A DNA stretch of 39,277 nt, taken from Flammeovirgaceae bacterium. GTDB taxonomy: Bacteria > Bacteroidota > Bacteroidia > Cytophagales > Cyclobacteriaceae. The stretch lies in assembly GCA_003229495.1 (NCBI GenBank), contig QIEB01000489.1:1-39277 (forward strand), given 5' to 3'. How positions within the stretch are numbered: position 1 is the stretch's first letter; each line of letters starts with the position of its first letter. The position numbers and the translations under genes are program-made. The notes under the pieces are model-generated. The model ran no database searches. It saw nothing but the letters and a program-made list of their open reading frames with translations, and was not told the origin of the DNA. This document shows, in pieces, positions 32,365-39,277 of the stretch.

Positions 32365-35178
32365 ATGCCCAGAGATAAAAGTATCAAATCAGTTCTTATT
32401 ATTGGGAGCGGTCCTATTATAATTGGTCAGGCTTGTGAATTTGACTATAGTGGGTCTCAGGCTGCCCGGTCGCTTCGAGAAGAAGGAATAGAGGTTATAC
32501 TGATAAATTCCAACCCTGCCACTATCATGACTGATCCAGTGACAGCAGACCATATTTATCTAAAACCACTAGAGCGAAAGTACATTATTCAAATCCTGGA
32601 GGAACACCACATTGATGCGGTGCTTCCAACTATGGGCGGCCAAACAGCGCTGAACCTCGCCATTGAATGTGAAAATTCCGGTATCTGGGAAAAATATGGA
32701 GTTAAGATCATTGGAGTGGACATTAAAGCCATCGAAACCACCGAAGATCGCGAGAAATTCAGGCTGAAAATGCAGGAGTTGGAGATACACGTTTGTAGAG
32801 GAAAGACCGCCACCTCCTTTTTGCAAGGTAAAGAGATCGCTCAGGAAATAGGATTTCCCCTGGTAATACGGCCGTCCTACACCTTGGGAGGTACCGGAGG
32901 TGGGTTTGTAAATACTCCTGATTTATTCGAGAAAGCATTGAACAATGGACTTCATGCATCGCCAATTCATGAAGTTCTGATCGAGAAAAGCATCATGGGA
33001 TGGAAAGAATACGAATTGGAGTTGTTACGTGATAGCAGGGGCAACGTTATCATAATATGCTCTATCGAAAACTTCGATCCAATGGGCGTGCACACCGGAG
33101 ATTCTGTAACAGTGGCTCCAGCTATGACGTTGCCAGATACGGTGTACCAGGAGATGAGAAATCTGGCCATTCGCATGATGAATGGAATTGGAAAGTTTGC
33201 AGGCGGTTGCAATGTTCAGTTTGCCGTAAACCCTGAGAATGACAAGATCATAGCCATTGAAATCAACCCCCGGGTAAGTCGTTCTTCCGCTTTGGCCAGC
33301 AAGGCAACTGGGTACCCTATTGCTAAGGTCGCCGCAAAATTAGCTATTGGTTTTAATCTTAATGAGCTAGATAACCAGATCACCAAAACAACCAGTGCAT
33401 ATTTCGAACCAGCCTTAGACTATGTAATAGTAAAGATACCCCGTTGGAACTTTGATAAATTTAAAGGTTCAGATCAACACCTTGGTTTACAGATGAAGTC
33501 GGTGGGTGAAGTGATGGGGATTGGGCGGAACTTTCAAGAGGCATTACAAAAGGCCTGCCAGTCACTGGAGATCAACCGTAATGGTCTGGGAGCGGACGGA
33601 CGGGAAGTGCTACATAGAGAAAAACTCTTGGACAGTCTGGCCAATCCTACCTGGAACCGGTTATTTCATATATATGATGCCTTTAAATTGGGCATCCCTT
33701 TCAATACCATTCAGAACCTGACTAAAATTGACAAATGGTTCTTACAGCAAATTGAAGAGTTGATAGATCTGGAAAACCAGCTGAAAGCTAACACATTGGA
33801 CACAATTCCCAAAGACCTGCTAAGAACCGCCAAAGTAAAAGGCTACGCAGATCGTCAACTTGGACACTTATTGGGTTGTTTGGAAAGTGAGGTGTTCCAA
33901 CATCGAATCAATCTAGGTATCCAACGAGTCTATAAATTGGTAGACACCTGCGCCGCGGAATTTGAAGCTGAGACCCCATATTATTACAGTACTTTCGATG
34001 AGGAAAATGAATCGGTAAGCTCAGACAACAAAAAGATTGTGGTCCTGGGTTCAGGTCCGAACCGTATTGGTCAGGGCATAGAGTTCGACTACAGTTGTGT
34101 TCATGGAGTACTTGCCGCTAAAGAATGTGGGTATGAGACCATCATGATCAACTGCAACCCGGAAACGGTTAGCACTGATTTTGACATTGCTGATAAGCTG
34201 TACTTCGAACCGGTATTTTGGGAGCACATTTACGACATTATCATGCATGAGAAACCGGAAGGAGTGATTGTACAACTTGGTGGGCAAACCGCTCTTAAAC
34301 TTGCTGAAAAACTCACCAGGTTCGGTATTAAGGTTATCGGCACCAGCTATGAGTCGCTTGATCTTGCCGAGGATCGCGGGAAGTTTTCAACTTTATTAAA
34401 GGAAAACAACATCCCCTACCCTCCTTTCGGAGTGATAGAGGATGCAGCAGGTGCTCTGGAACTTTCAAAGGAAATTGGTTTTCCGCTTTTAGTCAGGCCT
34501 TCTTACGTGCTGGGTGGGCAGAGTATGAAGATCGTGATCAACGAGCAAGAGCTTGAGGCCCATGTTCTTGACATTCTAAAAGACATCCCCGGCAATAAAG
34601 TCCTGTTGGACCATTTTCTAGATGGAGCAATAGAAGCAGAAGCCGATGCCATCAGCGACGGAGAAGATGTTTATATCATTGGGATCATGGAGCATATAGA
34701 GCCAGCGGGTATTCACTCAGGTGATTCGTATGCGGTACTGCCTCCCTATAATCTAGGTGACTTTGTGATGCGTCAGATTGAAAAACACACCATAAAGATA
34801 ACTCTGGCCTTGAAAACCGTAGGCCTTATCAATGTTCAATTTGCTATTAAGAATGACAAGGTTTATGTTATTGAAGCCAATCCCAGAGCTAGTCGAACAG
34901 TACCATTTATTTGCAAGGCTTACAATGAACCCTATGTAAATTATGCCACCAAAGTGATGTTGGGAGAGAAGAAATTAAAGGATTTTAATTTTAGCCCTGT
35001 AAGAAATGGTTATGCTATTAAAGAGCCGGTATTTTCTTTCGATAAATTTCCCGATGTAAACAAAGAGTTAGGACCCGAAATGAAATCCACTGGAGAAGCA
35101 ATCTATTTTATCGATGACCTGATGGATGATTATTTTATGAAAATTTATTCAGAACGAAACCTGTACCTTAGTAAATAA
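32365..35178 (+). CDS. carB: Carbamoyl-phosphate synthase large subunit lacking the C-terminal allosteric domain
   Basis: 937 aa; it makes carbamoyl phosphate from bicarbonate, ammonia (from CarA glutaminase) and two ATP for pyrimidine and arginine synthesis. Two homologous halves are visible: the first begins VLIIGSGPIIIGQACEFDYSG with ATP-grasp motifs PSYTLGGTGGGF and EINPRVSRSSALASKATGYPIA; the second begins VVLGSGPNRIGQGIEFDYSC with RPSYVLGGQSM and EANPRASRTVPF. The protein stops just after the second ATP-grasp domain (STGEAIYFIDDLMDDYFMKI), where the E. coli enzyme (1,073 aa) continues with the MGS-like domain that binds UMP and ornithine. Only 28 bp separate it from the next gene, so this is the natural end rather than a frameshift. 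carA is not in the window. Confidence 0.96.
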   Translation: MPRDKSIKSVLIIGSGPIIIGQACEFDYSGSQAARSLREEGIEVILINSNPATIMTDPVTADHIYLKPLERKYIIQILEEHHIDAVLPTMGGQTALNLAIECENSGIWEKYGVKIIGVDIKAIETTEDREKFRLKMQELEIHVCRGKTATSFLQGKEIAQEIGFPLVIRPSYTLGGTGGGFVNTPDLFEKALNNGLHASPIHEVLIEKSIMGWKEYELELLRDSRGNVIIICSIENFDPMGVHTGDSVTVAPAMTLPDTVYQEMRNLAIRMMNGIGKFAGGCNVQFAVNPENDKIIAIEINPRVSRSSALASKATGYPIAKVAAKLAIGFNLNELDNQITKTTSAYFEPALDYVIVKIPRWNFDKFKGSDQHLGLQMKSVGEVMGIGRNFQEALQKACQSLEINRNGLGADGREVLHREKLLDSLANPTWNRLFHIYDAFKLGIPFNTIQNLTKIDKWFLQQIEELIDLENQLKANTLDTIPKDLLRTAKVKGYADRQLGHLLGCLESEVFQHRINLGIQRVYKLVDTCAAEFEAETPYYYSTFDEENESVSSDNKKIVVLGSGPNRIGQGIEFDYSCVHGVLAAKECGYETIMINCNPETVSTDFDIADKLYFEPVFWEHIYDIIMHEKPEGVIVQLGGQTALKLAEKLTRFGIKVIGTSYESLDLAEDRGKFSTLLKENNIPYPPFGVIEDAAGALELSKEIGFPLLVRPSYVLGGQSMKIVINEQELEAHVLDILKDIPGNKVLLDHFLDGAIEAEADAISDGEDVYIIGIMEHIEPAGIHSGDSYAVLPPYNLGDFVMRQIEKHTIKITLALKTVGLINVQFAIKNDKVYVIEANPRASRTVPFICKAYNEPYVNYATKVMLGEKKLKDFNFSPVRNGYAIKEPVFSFDKFPDVNKELGPEMKSTGEAIYFIDDLMDDYFMKIYSERNLYLSK

Positions 35179-35206
35179 GTTATTATTAGAAAGTGCTTCA
35201 TTAGAT

Positions 35207-35446
35207 ATGTTGAAATTTCTGGCCATATTATTTATTGTTTCATACCTGACCTACAAAGTTGGCGGCTACCTGATACGGGCACTTTATATCACTCTGGGAC
35301 ATGACCCCTCCCAACGAAATTTTCACCGCAAATCAAAAGCAAGTGCGGATGGAAATATAAATATTGACTATGTCCCACAGGACAAAAAAAGGAGTAAAAA
35401 AGACTTTAAGGGAGGAGAATATGTCGATTACGAGGATGTTAAATAA
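35207..35446 (+). CDS. DUF4834 family small membrane protein
   Basis: 79 aa. An N-terminal hydrophobic helix (MLKFLAILFIVSYLTYKVGGYLI) is followed by a basic cytoplasmic-looking tail ending with the family motif DYVPQDKKRSKKDFKGGEYVDYEDV. This arrangement, including the GGEYVDYEDV end, is typical of DUF4834 of Bacteroidota. The function is unknown. It lies 28 bp after carB and is probably co-transcribed with it. Confidence 0.85.
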   Translation: MLKFLAILFIVSYLTYKVGGYLIRALYITLGHDPSQRNFHRKSKASADGNINIDYVPQDKKRSKKDFKGGEYVDYEDVK

Positions 35447-35450
35447 TCGA

Positions 35451-35480
35451 TAGCGCGCTATGCGCCTGGCGCCAAGCGCA
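35451..35480. repeat. GC-rich double palindrome between convergent genes
   Basis: TAGCGCGCTA (35451-35460) is a perfect 10-bp palindrome. It is followed at once by TGCGCcTGGCGCCAaGCGCA (35461-35480), a 20-bp palindrome with a single mismatched pair. This GC-rich patch stands out in AT-rich surroundings and sits between the convergent DUF4834 and lipoprotein genes, so it could act as a two-way terminator-like structure or be a REP-type repeat. Confidence 0.8.
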
Positions 35481-35491
35481 AACACACAGCC

Positions 35492-35731
35492 CTAATTATA
35501 CCTCTTATACTTATTTTGACTATTGTATTTCTTCCAGTTTGGTGCTTTACTACTTTGCACTTTATTCCTGCTGGTGGCACTGCGAATACGGTAGTTAGTT
35601 GCTACCTCGTAGTCATTGTAGGTTGAACCATTTTGATAAATATAAGTAGTTTCGGCACAGCCTCCCATTAGCAACATAAACAGGATCATCCCTACTGGTA
35701 ATATTTTCTGTTTTTCTAATAGTGCCCTCAT
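35492..35731 (-). CDS. Small hypothetical lipoprotein
   Basis: 79 aa with a signal ending in the lipobox MGGC (Cys25). The mature part is rich in Tyr, Asn, Ser and Lys (TTYIYQNGSTYNDYEVATNY) and ends in a basic, Asn/Lys/Tyr-rich tail. There is no known domain. The clean lipoprotein signal supports a real gene despite the short length. It is transcribed towards DUF4834, with 45 bp between the stops. Confidence 0.65.
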   Translation of the reverse strand: MRALLEKQKILPVGMILFMLLMGGCAETTYIYQNGSTYNDYEVATNYRIRSATSRNKVQSSKAPNWKKYNSQNKYKRYN

Positions 35732-35968
35732 CCTGCCGTGGTTAAATGTGAATAATTACTGTTGATACCTGGTGGAGCAAAATGGTAACAAGGTCGGTCT
35801 GAAATAAACTTACATCTCAGAAATTGGATGATGCCATGGATTAATTGTGCAATACATAGTATTTTGGCGAATTCAGGCCGATTTTGGTCAATTTCGAAAT
35901 CCTTTAGTACATGATCTTTTAGGATTTATTGCTACAAATCCTATTATTGCAATCCCATTCAAGCAAAC

Positions 35969-36808
35969 ATGGCCTGGTTTAGAAGAAAAGACAAAGGAAT
36001 TCAAACCCCAACCGAAGCCAAAAAGGAAGCACCTGATGGACTTTGGTATAAAACCCCCAAAGGACATCCCATCCATATCAGGGAATTAAAGAGTAACTGT
36101 TTCGTCAGTATCAAGGATGACCATCACTTCAGGATCGGATCTAATGAATACTTTGAGATTCTATTTGATGACAACAAGTTCCAGGAATTTGATTCAGATT
36201 TGACATCCGCTGACCCATTGGGGTTTGTTGATACCAAAGCATATCCGGATCGCATTGAGTCTACCCAGGAAAAAACTAATTTGAAAGATGCTGTTCGTTC
36301 AGCTACCGGCAATCTCAATGGTATTTCTATGGTAATATGTTGTATGGATTTTGAATTCATCGGTGGCTCAATGGGATCGGTAGTGGGGGAAAAAATTTCA
36401 AAAGCCATAGACTATTGCCTAAAACATGGTCTTCCACTTTTAATAATCTCGAAATCCGGAGGCGCCCGAATGATGGAGGCCGGATTTTCTTTGATGCAAA
36501 TGGCCAAGACATCCGCCAAACTATCCCTAATGGCAGATGCTGGTTTACCCTATATTAGCCTATTAACTGATCCTACTACCGGGGGTGTCACCGCTTCATT
36601 TGCCATGTTGGGTGATTTCAACATAGCGGAACCTGGGGCGTTGATCGGGTTTGCCGGACCAAGAATAATCAGGGAAACCATTGGTAAAAGTTTACCCAAG
36701 GGTTTTCAAAGTTCAGAATTTCTGCTTGAACATGGATTCCTTGATTTTATAGTTGATCGCCGCGAATTGAAGGATCGACTCACAGTGCTTCTAAAGATGC
36801 TCCAATAG
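35969..36808 (+). CDS. accD: Acetyl-CoA carboxylase carboxyltransferase beta subunit, zinc-ribbon cysteines lost
   Basis: 279 aa; the carboxyltransferase beta subunit that, with AccA, moves CO2 from biotin to acetyl-CoA for fatty-acid synthesis. The crotonase-like core is intact: FEFIGGSMGSVVGEKISKAIDY, LLIISKSGGARMMEAGFSLMQMAKTSAKL, ISLLTDPTTGGVTASFAMLGD and EPGALIGFAGPRIIRETIG. The N-terminal region where E. coli AccD has a Cys4 zinc ribbon reads LWYKTPKGHPIHIRELKSNCFVSIKDD, with three of four cysteines replaced. As far as I recall, this loss is shared by Bacteroidota AccD proteins and is not a local defect. 237 bp of non-coding DNA precede it. Confidence 0.95.
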   Translation: MAWFRRKDKGIQTPTEAKKEAPDGLWYKTPKGHPIHIRELKSNCFVSIKDDHHFRIGSNEYFEILFDDNKFQEFDSDLTSADPLGFVDTKAYPDRIESTQEKTNLKDAVRSATGNLNGISMVICCMDFEFIGGSMGSVVGEKISKAIDYCLKHGLPLLIISKSGGARMMEAGFSLMQMAKTSAKLSLMADAGLPYISLLTDPTTGGVTASFAMLGDFNIAEPGALIGFAGPRIIRETIGKSLPKGFQSSEFLLEHGFLDFIVDRRELKDRLTVLLKMLQ

Positions 36809-36815
36809 GCCAAGG

Positions 36816-36887
36816 GTTGAAGGATTGAAGGATTGAATGTTAATGATCGAATGCTAAAACAAACAGTCCCACAGTCCTGCAGTCCTG
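36816..36887. repeat. Two phased 8-bp tandem tracts (attgaagg and cagtcctg types)
   Basis: Three octamers at 36816-36839 (gttgaagg, attgaagg, attgaatg) and three at 36864-36887 (cagtccca, cagtcctg, cagtcctg), in the accD-nqrF gap. The unit sequences are unrelated to each other and to the attgttc octamers near trmD, yet the period is 8 bp in all. Confidence 0.85.
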
Positions 36888-36898
36888 CAATAATTAAT

Positions 36899-36906
36899 TA
36901 TATTTG
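36899..36906 (+). promoter_or_regulatory. Candidate -7 element of nqrF (TATATTTG)
   Basis: TATATTTG matches TAnnTTTG, 43 bp before the nqrF ATG and directly after the octamer tract. No TTG is visible at the -33 position, so support is partial. Confidence 0.4.
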
Positions 36907-36949
36907 TGACGGTTAAAATACCCGGACAAATTAAAATAATTTTACCCAT

Positions 36950-38254
36950 ATGACAACCATTATTACCTCCATCGTGGCCTTTACGATGGTGATTCTACTA
37001 TTGGTTATGATCCTGTTATTTGCTCAGAGCAAATTGGTTCACTCGGGGGATGTTAGAATAATAATAAACGGGGATGACAGTAATGCCCTAATAACTGCCG
37101 CGGGTACTAGTTTACTATCAACACTTTCTAGTCAAAAACTATTTCTTCCCTCCGCTTGTGGGGGTGGTGGTACCTGCGGCATGTGTAAGTGTGTAATTGA
37201 AGACGGAGGCGGGGAGGTATTACCAACTGAAGTGGGTCATTTAAGCCGTAGTGAACAAAAGGAAAAAGTTCGATTGGCATGTCAGGTTAAGGTAAAACAG
37301 GACATGAGTATTCGCATACCAGAAGAAATATTTGGTATAAAAAAATGGGAATGTGAGGTTGTGAGCAATTACAACCTTTCTACATTTATTAAGGAATTTG
37401 TGGTGAAGCTACCTCCTGGAGAAACTTTGGATTTTAAATCAGGGGGGTACATACAAATTGACGTGCCAGAAGTTCAGGTAGCTTTTAGAGATATGGATAT
37501 TAGTCCAAAACCAGATATGGGGCACCCTGATGAGGTGTTCAAATCTGATTGGGATAATTTCAAAATGTGGGACTTATCCATGAAAAATGATGAACAGATA
37601 TTCCGGGCCTATTCCATGGCCAACCATCCGGCTGAAGGGGATATAATTATGCTAAACATACGAATCGCTACTCCGCCCTGGGACCGTAATGCCGGTAAAT
37701 TCATGGGTGTAAATCCCGGCATTTGCAGCTCCTATGTTTTCTCAAGAAAACTTGGAGACATGGTTACCATCTCAGGTCCTTATGGTGAGTTCTTTATTAA
37801 TGAGTCCACAAAAAGAGAAATGATCTACATTGGTGGTGGCGCAGGAATGGCGCCTCTGCGGTCTCATATATTCCATCTTTTTCACACTGAGAAAACAGAT
37901 CGAAAGGTCTCTTTCTGGTACGGTGGCCGATCACGAAAAGAACTATTCTACACCGATCAATTCAGGAAAATTGAAGACCAATTTCCCAACTTTAGCTTAA
38001 ACATTGCCTTGTCGGAACCCTTACCAGATGATAATTGGGTGGTCAATAAATCACTAGACGATGAGCAAGGAGATGGTTATTTGGGATTCATCCACCAGGC
38101 TTTATACGATAATTATTTAGGGCAACATGCAGAACCTGAAGAAGTAGAATATTACTTATGTGGACCTCCATTAATGAATGCTGCGGTGCTGAAAATGCTG
38201 GACGATCTGGGCATCCCTAAAGAAAATATTCGCTTCGACGATTTCGGAGGTTAA
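36950..38254 (+). CDS. nqrF: Na+-translocating NADH:quinone reductase subunit F
   Basis: 434 aa; the NADH-oxidising entry subunit of Na+-NQR in the inner membrane. One N-terminal transmembrane helix (about 4-25) precedes a ferredoxin domain whose 2Fe-2S ligands are Cys70, Cys76, Cys79 and Cys111 (CGGGGTCGMC), the same numbering as I recall for the Vibrio protein. The FAD-binding site is RAYSMANHP and the NADH-binding fold has GGGAGMAPLRSH; the chain ends with YYLCGPPLMNAAVL and RFDDFGG. No nqrA-E genes lie nearby, which is unusual because they are commonly clustered. The arginase-family gene follows after 57 bp. Confidence 0.97.
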   Translation: MTTIITSIVAFTMVILLLVMILLFAQSKLVHSGDVRIIINGDDSNALITAAGTSLLSTLSSQKLFLPSACGGGGTCGMCKCVIEDGGGEVLPTEVGHLSRSEQKEKVRLACQVKVKQDMSIRIPEEIFGIKKWECEVVSNYNLSTFIKEFVVKLPPGETLDFKSGGYIQIDVPEVQVAFRDMDISPKPDMGHPDEVFKSDWDNFKMWDLSMKNDEQIFRAYSMANHPAEGDIIMLNIRIATPPWDRNAGKFMGVNPGICSSYVFSRKLGDMVTISGPYGEFFINESTKREMIYIGGGAGMAPLRSHIFHLFHTEKTDRKVSFWYGGRSRKELFYTDQFRKIEDQFPNFSLNIALSEPLPDDNWVVNKSLDDEQGDGYLGFIHQALYDNYLGQHAEPEEVEYYLCGPPLMNAAVLKMLDDLGIPKENIRFDDFGG

Positions 38255-38259
38255 AGATT

Positions 38260-38291
38260 TAAGCCCTTTATGATGATACTAACCGGGCTTA
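38260..38291 (+). terminator. Weak hairpin between nqrF and the arginase-family gene
   Basis: TAAGCCC (38260-38266) pairs with GGGCTTA (38285-38291), loop 18 nt, followed a few bases later by a T-rich run (38300-38307). The long loop makes it a weak candidate; read-through to the next gene is possible. Confidence 0.3.
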
Positions 38292-38311
38292 TTTAGTAAT
38301 TTTTTTATCAA

Positions 38312-39277
38312 ATGGACCTGAATATATTTTTTTCCGCAATCGATGAGACCATTGTTCAGTCCATTGATGATGTAAGTGCTTTTTACCATTCCGTTCACGT
38401 GAATACCCATGAAATGCCTTCCTACAAGGAAGCGGATATTGCTATTATTGGATTACAAGAAGAAAGAGGGACCTTGAATAACCAAGGGGTGGCGGCGGCG
38501 GCGGATGAAATACGCGGTAAACTGTATCGACTGAAGTCAGGAATGTACCCTTACCGGATCGCAGACCTGGGCAATCTCCGCAATGGGATTTCTCTTGAGG
38601 AAACTTGTCTGCGAATTAAAGAAGTCTGTAACATACTTCTGGTACACAATGTACTGCCAGTACTCATTGGAGGAACGCATGACCTCGATTATGGTCAGTT
38701 TATGGCCTATGAGGATTTGGGAAAACTAATCAGCATATTGAACGTGGACGCATTCCTGGATTTGGAAGAAAACGATCAACTGGGAGCATCACGGCAGCAT
38801 ATTCATAAAATGCTTCTTTTTGAACCTAACTACTTATTCAATTATAATCAACTGGGCCATCAAAGCTATCTGATCGACCCAGTGGCAATAAACCTGCTGG
38901 AAAAGCTATATTTTGATGTTTACCGATTGGGTTTACTGAAGGAGAATGTTCATGAAATGGAACCAGTGATTCGCAACGCCGATATGATGACCTTTGATAT
39001 TACCGCCATTAAATCCAGTGATGCTCCAGGCAACGCAAATGCTCAACCTTTTGGCCTGTCCGGGGAGGAGGCCTGTCAGGTGTGCTGGTATGCGGGCCTC
39101 AATGAAAAACTAAGTTCGGCCGGTTTTTATGAATACAACCCGGAATATGATGATGATCATCAATCTACTGCCAGAGTGGCGGCGACCATGATCTGGTATT
39201 TTATTGAAGGCTTTTACAATCGAAAAAAGGAACAGGATTATAAAAGCAATGATTATCTAAAATATGTGGTGACTATG
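38312..39277 (+). CDS. Arginase-fold protein, formimidoylglutamase-like, 3' truncated, altered metal site
   Basis: 322 codons are open to the window end with no stop, so the C-terminus is missing. The N-terminal part is divergent; the arginase core begins near residue 40 (ADIAIIGLQEERGTLNN). Metal-binding motif 1 is IGGTHD (His123 kept). Motif 2, DAHxD in arginases, is DAFLD here (Asp146 and Asp150 kept, His replaced by Phe148). Motif 3, SxDxD, is TFDIT (Asp229 kept, second Asp replaced by Thr231). SSDAPGNANA and FYEYNPEYD fit the Bacteroidota formimidoylglutamase-annotated group. With two of six manganese ligands lost, ordinary ureohydrolase activity is doubtful. It is downstream of nqrF with no hut genes visible. 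Confidence 0.8.
   Translation, partial: MDLNIFFSAIDETIVQSIDDVSAFYHSVHVNTHEMPSYKEADIAIIGLQEERGTLNNQGVAAAADEIRGKLYRLKSGMYPYRIADLGNLRNGISLEETCLRIKEVCNILLVHNVLPVLIGGTHDLDYGQFMAYEDLGKLISILNVDAFLDLEENDQLGASRQHIHKMLLFEPNYLFNYNQLGHQSYLIDPVAINLLEKLYFDVYRLGLLKENVHEMEPVIRNADMMTFDITAIKSSDAPGNANAQPFGLSGEEACQVCWYAGLNEKLSSAGFYEYNPEYDDDHQSTARVAATMIWYFIEGFYNRKKEQDYKSNDYLKYVVTM

Noticed and set aside
35847..36089. 80-codon plus-strand frame overlapping the start of accD
   Set aside because: It shifts frame against the well-supported accD N-terminus and has no known domain; the accD ATG at 35969 explains the region.

Overview
The window is a piece of chromosome from a member of the Bacteroidota, most likely an order Cytophagales bacterium and plausibly marine. 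The evidence is the TAnnTTTG-type -7 promoter elements, weak or absent Shine-Dalgarno sites, a SecA of about 1,120 aa with the lineage-type insertions, an AccD without its zinc ribbon, DUF4834 and DUF5916 proteins, an arginase-fold 'formimidoylglutamase' with eroded metal ligands, and a Na+-NQR subunit. Taxonomy is inferred from these family features, not from a database search. The gene content is mostly housekeeping; I see no prophage, insertion sequence, CRISPR array, tRNA or rRNA.

Layout. 1-2130 (+): the 3' end of a probable Na/phosphate cotransporter, then an SLC13-type permease. 2127-8434 (-): a tightly packed secA / SPOR lipoprotein / M20 amidohydrolase operon (the last two overlap by ATGA), preceded by dapF and a Dabb-family protein. 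8517-11757 (-): the canonical rpsP-rimM-trmD-rplS operon with a good promoter upstream and a strong terminator downstream; its S16 protein carries a very long Ala/Glu/Pro nonapeptide-repeat tail. 11758-12227 is a non-coding divergent region. 12228-17937 (+): sucA-sucB-lpdA, a complete 2-oxoglutarate dehydrogenase complex. 18035-25451: a class III cyclase/TolB-like/TPR membrane protein (-), a DUF2270 membrane protein (+), a flavin-dependent monooxygenase of the acyl-CoA dehydrogenase fold (+), an arylsulfotransferase-like lipoprotein and a secreted serine hydrolase (+). 25551-31935 (-): a DUF5916/CBM9-like outer-membrane protein, an ABCG-like transporter with an N-terminal TerB-like region, and a lipoprotein of unknown function. 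32145-39277 (mostly +): a candidate structured small RNA, a short carB lacking the allosteric domain, DUF4834, a small lipoprotein (-), accD, nqrF, and the 5' part of an arginase-family gene that runs off the end.

The most unusual signals lie outside the standard genes. (1) A candidate two-hairpin small RNA ends in a perfect intrinsic terminator upstream of carB. (2) A family of phased 7- and 8-bp micro-tandem tracts with unrelated unit sequences sits in the gaps between genes, and one of them supplies the last codons of trmD. (3) A palindromic element is inserted in frame in lpdA, much as Rickettsia palindromic elements insert in genes. (4) The S16 protein is roughly 440 aa, most of it repeat. 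(5) Several near-perfect palindromes lie in intergenic DNA. Pathway links are loose: OGDC, NQR and DapF serve central metabolism, AccD fatty-acid synthesis, CarB pyrimidine and arginine synthesis, and SecA/SPOR the cell envelope.
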